Shown one piece after another: positions 1 to 8,033 of a DNA stretch of 9,840 bases (positions are counted from its first letter, which is position 1; every line of letters begins with the position of its first letter). This DNA comes from Hyphomicrobiales bacterium (lineage in GTDB: Bacteria; Pseudomonadota; Alphaproteobacteria; Rhizobiales; Beijerinckiaceae). The stretch covers positions 1-9,840 of the forward strand of contig JAIXZF010000333.1 of NCBI GenBank assembly GCA_027489835.1. The letters are read 5' to 3'. The notes beneath the pieces were generated by a model. It saw only the letters and a list, made by a program, of their open reading frames with translations. It was not told the origin of the DNA and did no database searches. The position numbers and the translations under genes were made by a program.

Positions 1-1229
<1,229 letters not shown>

Positions 1230-1240
1230 GGTATTCCTCG
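1230..1240 (-). promoter_or_regulatory. Ribosome binding site of lpdA
   Basis: The minus strand reads CGAGGAATACC directly before the lpdA ATG at 1229, with a GAGGA core at 5 nt spacing. It supports this start, which also gives the canonical MAYDLIVIGTGPGG N-terminus. The rest of the 64-nt gap up to the acyltransferase stop shows no terminator and no clear promoter. Confidence 0.7.
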
Positions 1241-1293
1241 TCTGCGGGACAAAGCGCGCCCGGTCGGGCCAAGCGGAGTTGCTGCGCTCTCTA

Positions 1294-2460
1294 TCAGGAC
1301 TTCGCGACCTCCGTCGATCCGACATTTGCCGTATCGTGCTGCCGCATGAGCCTGTCGCGCAGATATCGCGTCATCGGCTGTTCCACCAGCCTGTGCACGG
1401 CGATGGCGGCGGCGACCGTCGCCGCCACGACGAGGATGAAGGCGAGCCACGGCGCCAGGAAATCGTCGGCCGAGACGGCGCCGAAGAGCTTGAACAGCGC
1501 CGACGAGACCGGCTGGTGCGTCAGGTACAGCGTGAACGATGCCGCCCCCACCACGCCGAGCGTCCTGTCCAGCCATGGCCGCGACAGGTTCGGAATGCTG
1601 ATCAGGAACAGGATGGCGCCGGCATAGAGCGCGAAATAGGCGACGCGGGACGGCGCGTCATGCCCGTTCATGAACGACAGCGCGCCGCCGAAGGCGTTGG
1701 CGTAGGCGGCGTGATACATCACCGCGAGCCCGGCCAGCACGGCGCACCCCAGCGCGGCGGTCCGGGCCGGGGTGAGCCACGCCGCGAGCCGGCCATGGAG
1801 CAGCGCGACGCCGAGGCCGAAGGCGAAGCCGAAATTGTAGACGCCGAGGAACTTGTTGCGCGGATCGAGATAGCTCGATGGCAGCAGCCCGCCGACCAGG
1901 GTCGCGAGGCAGGCGGCCTGCCAGGCCACGAAGGCGATCGCGCCGAGCCTGAGGTTCAGGATCATCAGGCCGAAGACGCCGTAGAACATCAGCTCGTGCT
2001 GCAGCGTCCAAGCCGGCGGCAGCGTCAGCTTGTCGGGGCGTGGGATGAGCAGCAGATCCCGCAGCCAGCGGCCGGGCGTCAGGTCGCGGTCGGCGCCGAG
2101 GTCGGGCGAGGCAAGGTAAACCAGGCCGAGGGGCACGATCACCAGCCAGAACATCGGCAGGATGCGGATGAAGCGCTTCTGCCAGAACGTGCCGAAGCGC
2201 TCAGGGTGTCCGAGATCGCGCCTGTGGGCATGATGGATGATGAAGCCGCTGAGAACGAAGAAGAACTCGACGCCCGACGAGCCGCCGGCGAAAAACCGCC
2301 AGCCGGCGGTGACCGGGAAGTAGGCGCCGAGCAACTCCTCCGTATGGAACAGGAGCACAAGCAGCGCAGCGGCTGCCCGGGCATATTGCAGCGCCGCGAT
2401 CTCGCCGCCACGGCGCGTGGCCGCGCCTGGCATGGCCGTTCCGGTCGGGTGGGGCATCAT
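1294..2460 (-). CDS. Acyltransferase-3 family (OafA/YrhL-like) integral membrane acyltransferase
   Basis: A 388-residue polytopic membrane protein of the acyltransferase-3 family, whose members usually transfer acetyl or other acyl groups to sugars of surface polysaccharides, lipids or glycans. Visible family signatures are the first helix with a conserved His (ALQYARAAAALLVLLFH, ending at His39), GVEFFFVLSGF (63-73), WTLQHELMFY (151-160), SFTLYLTHQP (308-317) and a terminal LVEQPMTRYL (358-367). About ten hydrophobic segments can be seen. There is no C-terminal SGNH esterase domain, so this is a stand-alone form. Two ATGs stand in tandem (2460 and 2457); the GGAG upstream lies 2 nt from the first and 5 nt from the second, so the second may be the real start. 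Met10 (2433) is also possible. The acceptor cannot be told from sequence. A surface acyltransferase inside a TCA operon is an odd neighbour and may only share the transcript. Confidence 0.92.
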   Translation of the reverse strand: MMPHPTGTAMPGAATRRGGEIAALQYARAAAALLVLLFHTEELLGAYFPVTAGWRFFAGGSSGVEFFFVLSGFIIHHAHRRDLGHPERFGTFWQKRFIRILPMFWLVIVPLGLVYLASPDLGADRDLTPGRWLRDLLLIPRPDKLTLPPAWTLQHELMFYGVFGLMILNLRLGAIAFVAWQAACLATLVGGLLPSSYLDPRNKFLGVYNFGFAFGLGVALLHGRLAAWLTPARTAALGCAVLAGLAVMYHAAYANAFGGALSFMNGHDAPSRVAYFALYAGAILFLISIPNLSRPWLDRTLGVVGAASFTLYLTHQPVSSALFKLFGAVSADDFLAPWLAFILVVAATVAAAIAVHRLVEQPMTRYLRDRLMRQHDTANVGSTEVAKS

Positions 2461-2476
2461 GTCTCCGTGGCGCGCG

Positions 2477-2494
2477 CCCGGCGGCGGCGCCGGG
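2477..2494 (-). promoter_or_regulatory. GC-rich short hairpin upstream of the acyltransferase gene
   Basis: In the 66-nt gap before the acyltransferase, the minus strand reads CCCGGCG, a CCGC loop, then CGCCGGG: a perfect 7-bp all-G/C stem with a four-base loop. No T-run follows, so termination is unlikely. It sits about 10 nt upstream of the GGAG ribosome site. It may be chance in GC-rich DNA, or it may protect a transcript end or pause polymerase. Confidence 0.35.
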
Positions 2495-2526
2495 ACAGGG
2501 GCTCCGGCGGACGAGGCCTGCCGGAA

Positions 2527-2970
2527 TCAGCGGAAGTCGCGGCGTCCGGCGCGCACGAGGATCATGAGGCAGCCCAACCATGTGCAAACGATGGCGGCCC
2601 AGCCGACAAGCTGCATCGGGTGGATCAACGGATGGAGGAGCGAAGCGTTCCCCAGCCGCGGCAGCATGACCAGGCTCAGGATCATGGCGGCGAAGGCCGG
2701 GACCGCGGCCCAGGCGGGACGCCGGAGCAGCAGGCACGCCGCAGCCGCCAGCAGCAGCCCCGTCATGCCGAGCGGCAGCATGCCCGCCGAGTAGCTTTGC
2801 TGGAAGTAGAAAGCGTGAATGGAGTCCCAGAACACGAACGCGCCTTGGGCGAGGCCGAGCCAGGTGCCGGCTTGAAACAGGGCTGCAACCGCGACCAGGC
2901 CGATTAAATCCCAGTGCCGCCGCCGATGCTCGCCTGCGATGGCCGGACGCCGCTGATCCGCCGCTGGCAC
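2527..2970 (-). CDS. Hypothetical four-helix membrane protein
   Basis: A 147-residue protein that I do not recognise. It has a basic, polar N-terminus (about 1-20, with an HRRRH stretch), then hydrophobic segments near 22-43, 66-83, 87-104 and 118-138, and a short basic tail (RAGRRDFR). The pattern fits a small inner-membrane protein with four helices. Histidines and tryptophans near the helix ends (WDSIHAFYF, LLHPLIHPMQ) may be functional but match no motif known to me. The start is GTG at 2970, supported by AGAGG 5 nt upstream. That site lies just after the stop of the MAPEG gene, with only 10 nt between the two genes, so translation is probably coupled. Codon use includes a rare TTA and 12 A/T-ending codons in the first 48 after the start, unlike the suc genes. 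The tight junction and hydrophobic pattern argue for a real gene. Confidence 0.75.
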   Translation of the reverse strand: MPAADQRRPAIAGEHRRRHWDLIGLVAVAALFQAGTWLGLAQGAFVFWDSIHAFYFQQSYSAGMLPLGMTGLLLAAAACLLLRRPAWAAVPAFAAMILSLVMLPRLGNASLLHPLIHPMQLVGWAAIVCTWLGCLMILVRAGRRDFR

Positions 2971-2980
2971 GCCGGCCTCT

Positions 2981-3373
2981 TCAGCCTAGCAGCCTGGCCG
3001 TCATCATGATCAGGCCAATGAGTGAGACGGTCCAGACGAGGGTGCGCGCGTACGGGACGCCTGCCAGCGTGATCGCAAGATAGCCGACCCGTGCCCAGAT
3101 CCAGATCATCGCGCCTGTGGCGGCGATGCCTCCCGATTTGTTCGTGACAGCCAGGGCCAAAGCCAGCGCGACGAAGACCGGAAAGGTTTCAAGCATGTTC
3201 CGCAGCGCTTTGCGGGCCCTGCGAGCGATGAGGCCGCTTTCCTGGCGCCCCTCATCCTGGTTTCCAAGTGCGTAGGGCAGCCCGAGGCTGAGGACGGCAA
3301 GGCTTGCCTGAAGGACGATATGGGCGAGCACAAGAACGATGCCCCATGCCAGCACGGTCAGTTCTGTGGTCAT
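2981..3373 (-). CDS. MAPEG family membrane protein
   Basis: A 130-residue integral membrane protein of the MAPEG family (membrane-associated proteins in eicosanoid and glutathione metabolism). Four hydrophobic segments are visible, near 5-30, 62-78, 83-103 and 109-128. The family signature falls in RRARKALRNMLETFPVF (51-67), with the Arg, Asn59, Glu62 and Pro65 pattern at the start of helix 2. The later segment GVPYARTLVWTV (105-116) is also typical. Eukaryotic members use glutathione in conjugation or peroxide reduction; most bacterial members of this short type have no assigned substrate, so none is claimed here. The ATG at 3373 has AAGGAG 8 nt upstream. The gene starts 37 nt after sucB and ends 10 nt before the next membrane-protein gene. 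About 30 percent of its first codons end in A or T, against 8 percent in sucB. Confidence 0.9.
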   Translation of the reverse strand: MTTELTVLAWGIVLVLAHIVLQASLAVLSLGLPYALGNQDEGRQESGLIARRARKALRNMLETFPVFVALALALAVTNKSGGIAATGAMIWIWARVGYLAITLAGVPYARTLVWTVSLIGLIMMTARLLG

Positions 3374-3375
3374 CC

Positions 3376-3410
3376 TTGTGGCTCCTTGCCGGACGGGACT
3401 GCAGCCACAA
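3376..3410 (-). promoter_or_regulatory. Inverted repeat (possible RNA hairpin) between sucB and the MAPEG gene
   Basis: The arms TTGTGGCT (3376-3383) and AGCCACAA (3403-3410) are perfect 8-bp complements separated by 19 nt. In the minus-strand transcript the 5' arm begins directly after the sucB stop codon. The 3' arm contains the last two bases of the AAGGAG ribosome site and ends two bases before the MAPEG start codon. No U-run follows, so it does not look like an intrinsic terminator. It could mask the ribosome site, or mark an RNA end or processing point after sucB. The repeat is seen directly; any function is inferred. Confidence 0.45.
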
Positions 3411-4643
3411 TCACAGATCCATCACGAGCCGCGCCGGATCCTCGAGGCTTTCCTTGACGCGCACGAGGAAGGTCACCGCCTCCTTGCCGTCGATAATGCG
3501 GTGATCGTAGCTGAGCGCGAGGTACATCATGGGGCGCACGACGATCTGCCCGCCAACCACCATGGGACGTTCCTGGATCTTGTGCATGCCCAGGATCGCG
3601 CTTTGGGGCGCGTTGAGGATGGGCGTCGACATCAGCGAGCCGTAGACGCCGCCATTCGAGATGGTGAAGGTGCCGCCCTGCATCTCCTCGATTTTCAGCG
3701 CGCCGTCGCGGGCGCGCTTGCCGAAATCGGAGATCGTCTTCTCGACGCCGGCGATGCCGAGCGTGTCGGCCTCGCGGACCACGGGCACGACGAGGCCCTT
3801 CTCGGTGCCGACCGCCACGCCGATATGGTAGTAGTTCTTGTAGATGATGTCGGTGCCGTCGATCTCGCCGTTGACGGCGGGCAGCTCCTTCAGCGCCTGC
3901 ACGCAGGCCTTCACGAAGAAGCCCATGAAGCCGAGCTTCACGCCGTGCTTCTTCTCGAACAGATCCTTGTACTGGTTGCGCAGGGCCATGACGTTGGTCA
4001 TGTCCACCTCGTTGAAGGTGGTCAGCATGGCCGCGTTGGACTGCGCCTCCTTCAGGCGGCGCGCGATGGTCTGGCGCAGCTTGGTCATCTTGACGCGCTC
4101 CTCGCGGGAGGCGTCGTCGACCGCGACCGGCGCGCGGACCGCCACGGGCGCGGGCGCGGCGGGCGCAGGGGCAGCGGGGCCGGCCGCGATGGCCGCCAGC
4201 ATGTCGCCCTTGGTGACGCGCCCATCCTTGCCGCTCGCCACGACGGATGCCGGGTTCACTCCGCTCTCGGCGGCGAGGCGGGCCACAGCGGGGCCGGAAT
4301 CGGCGGCCTTCACCGGGGCGGCGGGAGCAGGAGCCGGGGCTGCAGGAGCAGGGGCGGCGGGCTTTGGCGCCTCGGCCTTGGGCGCCGGCGCAGCGGCGGC
4401 CGCGCCGCCGGCCGTGATCATGCCGAGCAGGGCCGCGACGCCGACCGTCTCGCCTTCCTTCGCCACGATCTCGCCGAGCACGCCGGCCGAGGGCGCGTTG
4501 ACCTCGAGCGTCACCTTGTCGGTCTCGAGCTCCACCAGGGGCTCGTCGGCCTTGATGGCGTCTCCGGGCTTCTTGAACCACTTGCCGATGGTGGCCTCGG
4601 TGACGGATTCGCCGAGGGTGGGAACGCGGATTTCGGTGGCCAT
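3411..4643 (-). CDS. sucB: Dihydrolipoyllysine succinyltransferase, E2 core of 2-oxoglutarate dehydrogenase
   Basis: Core enzyme of the 2-oxoglutarate dehydrogenase complex: its lipoyl arm takes the succinyl group from E1 and transfers it to CoA. At 410 residues it has the usual length for a one-lipoyl E2o. Domains in order are an N-terminal lipoyl domain (about 2-78) with the modified lysine Lys43 in ETDKVTLEV; an Ala/Pro-rich flexible linker (about 80-113); a peripheral-subunit-binding domain (about 117-153); a second Ala/Pro linker (154-175); and the catalytic domain (about 181-410). The catalytic domain ends with YDHRIIDG, holding the catalytic His381 and Asp385. The ATG at 4643 gives the canonical MATEIRVPTLGES start, though the ribosome site is modest (AAGGG, 9 nt upstream). 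The gene lies 63 nt after sucA, and the shared cluster with sucA and lpdA marks it as the succinyl- rather than acetyl-transferring E2. Confidence 0.98.
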   Translation of the reverse strand: MATEIRVPTLGESVTEATIGKWFKKPGDAIKADEPLVELETDKVTLEVNAPSAGVLGEIVAKEGETVGVAALLGMITAGGAAAAAPAPKAEAPKPAAPAPAAPAPAPAAPVKAADSGPAVARLAAESGVNPASVVASGKDGRVTKGDMLAAIAAGPAAPAPAAPAPVAVRAPVAVDDASREERVKMTKLRQTIARRLKEAQSNAAMLTTFNEVDMTNVMALRNQYKDLFEKKHGVKLGFMGFFVKACVQALKELPAVNGEIDGTDIIYKNYYHIGVAVGTEKGLVVPVVREADTLGIAGVEKTISDFGKRARDGALKIEEMQGGTFTISNGGVYGSLMSTPILNAPQSAILGMHKIQERPMVVGGQIVVRPMMYLALSYDHRIIDGKEAVTFLVRVKESLEDPARLVMDL

Positions 4644-4706
4644 GTCAGGTAGCCCTTGCTGTCGGTGAGGTCGCCGGTGGGTTCGCCAGGAAGCGAGCGG
4701 GGGAGA

Positions 4707-7667
4707 TCAGGCCGCGAAGGCCTCGTCGAGGAAGGCCTTGAGCTGGGCGAGATGCTTGGACATCAGCCCCGTCGCGGTGGCGGCGGAGGCCGGGCGGCCG
4801 ACATAGCGCGCGCGCTTGGCCTTGCCGCCGGCATGGCCGAGCACCCATTCGAGATAGGGCTCGACGAAGCTCCACGAGCCCATGTTCTTGGGTTCCTCCT
4901 GGCACCACACCACGTCCGCGCCCTTGAAGCGGGCGAGTTCGTTGGCCAACGACTTCAGCGGGAACGGATAGAGCTGCTCGACGCGCAGGAGGTAGATGTC
5001 GTCGATGCCGCGCTTCTCGCGCTCCTCGTAGAGGTCGAAATAGACCTTGCCCGAGCACAGCACGACGCGCCGGATCTTGGCGTCCTTGGCGAGCTTGATG
5101 GCCTCGCCCTTCTTGGTCTCGGCATCGTCGCGCAGCACCCGGTGGAAGGTCGAGCCCTCGGCGATGTCCTTGATGTCCGAGACGCAGCGCTTGTGGCGCA
5201 GCAGCGACTTCGGCGTCATCAGGATCAGCGGCTTGCGGAACTCGCGCTTGAGCTGCCGCCGCAGGATGTGGAAGTAGCTGGCCGGGGTCGAGCAATTCGC
5301 CACCTGCATGTTGTCCTCGGCGCACATCTGCAGGAAGCGCTCGAGGCGGGCGGAGGAATGCTCCGGTCCCTGCCCCTCATAGCCATGCGGCAGGAGGCAG
5401 ACGAGGCCGGACATGCGCAGCCATTTGCGCTCGCCCGACGAGATGAACTGGTCGAACAGCACCTGCGCGCCGTTGGCGAAGTCGCCGAACTGCGCTTCCC
5501 AGCACACCAGCGCGTTGGGTTCCGACAGCGAGTAGCCATACTCGAAGCCGAGCACCGCCTCCTCCGAGAGCATCGAGTTGATGACCTCGTAGCGAGACTG
5601 GCCCTCGCGGATATGGTTGAAGGAGGTGTGGCGCCCTTCGGTCTCCTGGTCGATCAGCACGGAATGGCGGCTCGAGAAGGTGCCGCGCTCGCAATCTTGT
5701 CCCGAAAGCCGGACCGGATGGCCTTCGAGCAGCAGCGAGGAGAAGGCCAGCGCCTCGGCGGTCGCCCAGTCGATGCCCTCGCCGGTCTCGATGGCCTTCC
5801 GGCGACTGTCGAGGAAGCGCTGGATGGTCTTGTGGACGGTGAAGCCGGCCGGCACCGTGGTGATCCGCTCGCCGATCTCGCGCAGGGTCTCGGCGGGAAC
5901 CCCCGTCGCTCCGGCGCGCGGATCGTCCGCGTCTTCCTTGATCGCCTTGAGGCCGGCCCACTTGCCGTCCAGCCAGTCGGCCTTGTTGGGCTTGTAGCCG
6001 AGAGCGGCCTCGAACTCGCCTTCGAGGCGGTTCTTCCATTCGGCCTTCATGCCCTCGATCTCGGCCTCGGTGACCACGCCCTCGGCCAGCAGCTTGGCGC
6101 CGTAGAGCTCCAGTGTCGACTTGTGGCCCCGGATCTTCTTGTACATCAGCGGCTGGGTGAAGCCCGGTTCGTCGCCCTCGTTGTGGCCGAAGCGGCGGTA
6201 GCACCACATGTCGATCACGACCGGCTTGTGGAACTTCTGGCGGAACTCGGTCGCGACCTTGGCCGCGAACACCACCGCCTCCGGATCGTCGCCATTCACG
6301 TGGAAGATCGGCGCTTCGACCATCTTCGCCACGTCGGACGGATAGGGCGAGGAGCGCGAATAGCGCGGATAGGTGGTGAAGCCGATCTGGTTGTTGATGA
6401 TGAAGTGGATCGAGCCGCCGGTGCGGTGACCCTTCAACCCCGAGAGCCCGAGGCATTCCGCCACCACGCCCTGGCCGGCGAACGCCGCATCGCCATGGAT
6501 CAGCAGCGGCATCACCTTCGTGCGCTCCACGATGTCGGCGAGCTGGTCCTGCTTGGCGCGCACCTTGCCGAGCACCACGGGATCGACGATCTCGAGATGC
6601 GACGGGTTGGGCGTCAGCGACAGGTGGACCTTGTTGCCGTCGAACTCGCGGTCGGACGAAGCGCCGAGATGGTACTTCACGTCGCCCGAGCCTTCCACGT
6701 CGTCGGGGGCTGCCGAGCCGCCCTTGAACTCGTGGAACAGCGCCCGGTGCGGCTTGGCCATCACCTGCGTCAGCACGTTCAGCCGGCCGCGATGGGCCAT
6801 GCCGAAGACGATGTCCTTCACGCCGAGGTTGCCGCCGCGCTTGATGATCTGCTCGAGCGCCGGAATGAGCGATTCCCCGCCATCGAGGCCGAAGCGCTTG
6901 GTGCCGGTGTATTTCAGGTCGATGAACTTTTCGAAGCCCTCGGCCTCGACCAGCTTGTTGAGGATGGCGCGTTTGCCCTCGCGGGTGAAGGCGATCTCCT
7001 TGTCCGGCCCCTCGATGCGCTCCTGGATCCAGGCCTTCTGGGCCGGATCCGAGATGTGCATGAATTCAACGCCGATGGTCTGGCAGTAGGTGCGCTCGAG
7101 GATGGCGACCATCTCGCGGATGGAGGCGAACTCCAGCCCCAGCACCTTGTCGATGAAGATCTTGCGGTCGAGATCGGCCTCGGTGAAGCCGTAGGACGCC
7201 GGTTCGAGCTCCTCATGGCTCTTGGGCGCCTCGATCGCCAGCGGGTCGAGCTTGGCATGAAGATGGCCGCGCATGCGGTAGGCGCGGATGAGCATCAGCG
7301 CGCGGACCGAGTCGCGCGTCGCCTGCTGCACGTCCGCCTGGCTGAGCTCGACGCCCTTGGCCTGCGCCTTGCCCTTGAGCTTGTCGCCGACATTCTTCTC
7401 GACCTGCGCCCAGTTGCCGTCGAGCGCGGAGATCAGCTCGCCATTGGCATGGATCGGCCAGTTCGGACGCTGCCAGGAGGCGCCGCGGGCATCCTTGGCG
7501 GCGGTGCCGGCCTCGTCCTTCAGCGCGCCGAAGAAGGCCTGCCAGTCGGCATCCACCGAGGCCGGATCGGCCTGATAGCGCGCATAGAGATCCTCGATGT
7601 AGGCCGCGTTGCCTCCGTAGAGGAACGAGGTCTGGGCGAACACGTCGTTGGCGTCCTGGCGTCCCAT
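4707..7667 (-). CDS. sucA: 2-oxoglutarate dehydrogenase E1 component
   Basis: Thiamine diphosphate-dependent E1o, which decarboxylates 2-oxoglutarate and succinylates the lipoyl arm of SucB in the cytoplasm. It has 986 residues, longer than the 933-residue E. coli enzyme and, from memory, normal for alphaproteobacteria. The N-terminal segment SFLYGGNAAYIEDLYARY (14-31) is the family's E2-contacting helix region. The AHRGRLNVL stretch (291-299) carries an active-site His292. The thiamine diphosphate/Mg motif runs from GDAAF (392-396; Asp393) to NN (425-426). HLSLTPNPSHLE (348-359), FGHNEGDEP and the C-terminal CQEEPKNMG and YVGRPASAATATG stretches are also conserved. The ATG at 7667 has GAGGA 5 nt upstream, in the 13-nt gap after the cupin stop codon. 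The frame is intact, and codon use is strongly G/C-ending, as expected for a highly expressed gene. Confidence 0.98.
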   Translation of the reverse strand: MGRQDANDVFAQTSFLYGGNAAYIEDLYARYQADPASVDADWQAFFGALKDEAGTAAKDARGASWQRPNWPIHANGELISALDGNWAQVEKNVGDKLKGKAQAKGVELSQADVQQATRDSVRALMLIRAYRMRGHLHAKLDPLAIEAPKSHEELEPASYGFTEADLDRKIFIDKVLGLEFASIREMVAILERTYCQTIGVEFMHISDPAQKAWIQERIEGPDKEIAFTREGKRAILNKLVEAEGFEKFIDLKYTGTKRFGLDGGESLIPALEQIIKRGGNLGVKDIVFGMAHRGRLNVLTQVMAKPHRALFHEFKGGSAAPDDVEGSGDVKYHLGASSDREFDGNKVHLSLTPNPSHLEIVDPVVLGKVRAKQDQLADIVERTKVMPLLIHGDAAFAGQGVVAECLGLSGLKGHRTGGSIHFIINNQIGFTTYPRYSRSSPYPSDVAKMVEAPIFHVNGDDPEAVVFAAKVATEFRQKFHKPVVIDMWCYRRFGHNEGDEPGFTQPLMYKKIRGHKSTLELYGAKLLAEGVVTEAEIEGMKAEWKNRLEGEFEAALGYKPNKADWLDGKWAGLKAIKEDADDPRAGATGVPAETLREIGERITTVPAGFTVHKTIQRFLDSRRKAIETGEGIDWATAEALAFSSLLLEGHPVRLSGQDCERGTFSSRHSVLIDQETEGRHTSFNHIREGQSRYEVINSMLSEEAVLGFEYGYSLSEPNALVCWEAQFGDFANGAQVLFDQFISSGERKWLRMSGLVCLLPHGYEGQGPEHSSARLERFLQMCAEDNMQVANCSTPASYFHILRRQLKREFRKPLILMTPKSLLRHKRCVSDIKDIAEGSTFHRVLRDDAETKKGEAIKLAKDAKIRRVVLCSGKVYFDLYEEREKRGIDDIYLLRVEQLYPFPLKSLANELARFKGADVVWCQEEPKNMGSWSFVEPYLEWVLGHAGGKAKRARYVGRPASAATATGLMSKHLAQLKAFLDEAFAA

Positions 7668-7680
7668 GGTGTTCCTCGCA
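7668..7680 (-). promoter_or_regulatory. Ribosome binding site of sucA, near-copy of the lpdA site
   Basis: On the minus strand the gap reads TGCGAGGAACACC directly before the sucA ATG. The Shine-Dalgarno core GAGGA has 5 nt spacing. The 11 bases before the lpdA ATG, CGAGGAATACC (1230-1240), differ at one position only. Since E1 and E3 belong to one complex, similar initiation strength may be kept on purpose, but this is inference. Confidence 0.7.
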
Positions 7681-8022
7681 TCAATCGACGACGAAAAGTC
7701 GTGCGCCTGTTTTTGTCGACGAACGATGCGGCTCCGCGCCGTCCGCCACCTGATAGCTCATTCCCGGAAGCAGCGTGAAGCTGCGCCCATCCGCCAGCCG
7801 GGTATCGAGTTCGCCTTCGATGCACAGAAGGATATGTCCCTTCTGGCACCAGTGGTCGGACTCGTAGCCGGCGCTGTATTCAACCATTCGGACCCGGACC
7901 GGATTGTCCTCAGGCCCGAATGTTCTCGTGCGCCAGGTGGCGACGCCGGCATCGCCCGGATGGGTGGTCGGCGCGATGGCCGACCAATCCGTTGTCCCGA
8001 AAGCAATGTCCGACATCTTCAT
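7681..8022 (-). CDS. Small single-domain cupin protein with DHWC motif
   Basis: A 113-residue single-cupin protein with no signal peptide or membrane segment, so probably cytoplasmic. Cupin motif 1 is visible as SDHWCQKGHILLCIEGEL (55-72), with His57, His63 and Glu70 as likely metal ligands and Cys59 beside the first His. Motif 2 falls in LLPGMSYQVADGAEPHR (84-100), with His99 as the fourth ligand candidate. I recall a family named after a DHCW-type motif that this resembles; its members have no established reaction to my knowledge. The gene is wedged between sucD (11 nt) and sucA (13 nt). No Shine-Dalgarno site is visible for the ATG at 8022 or for the alternative Met3 (8016), so its translation probably depends on ribosomes finishing sucD. 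About 25 percent of its first codons end in A or T, unlike its neighbours. A metal-bound sensor or small-molecule enzyme are both possible. Confidence 0.88.
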   Translation of the reverse strand: MKMSDIAFGTTDWSAIAPTTHPGDAGVATWRTRTFGPEDNPVRVRMVEYSAGYESDHWCQKGHILLCIEGELDTRLADGRSFTLLPGMSYQVADGAEPHRSSTKTGARLFVVD

Positions 8023-8023
8023 G

Positions 8024-8033
8024 GCGCCGGCGC
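8024..8033. repeat. Ten-base perfect palindrome in the sucD-cupin gap
   Basis: GCGCCGGCGC reads the same on both strands and occupies nearly the whole 11-nt gap between the sucD stop and the cupin ATG. It takes the place where a ribosome site would be expected. It may be chance in GC-rich sequence; it is listed because it explains the missing Shine-Dalgarno. Confidence 0.4.

Noticed and set aside
1258..1269. Small inverted repeat GCCC-n4-GGGC upstream of lpdA as a terminator
   Set aside because: The stem is only 4-5 bp with no following T-run; a chance match in GC-rich sequence.
1294..3373. Accessory membrane genes as a defence or secretion system
   Set aside because: There is no nuclease, helicase, protease, toxin or effector-like domain; the families seen are metabolic or envelope-related.
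3339..4652. Plus-strand open frame of 437 codons opposite sucB
   Set aside because: Same cause: antisense shadow of sucB with low-complexity Gly/Arg/His-rich translation.
4656..7778. Very long open frame of 1040 codons on the plus strand opposite sucA
   Set aside because: It mirrors sucA almost exactly and is a by-product of the G/C third-position bias, which removes stop codons from the antisense frame. Its translation has repetitive Leu/Ala/Gly/His/Arg composition with no family motif, while sucA is unmistakable.
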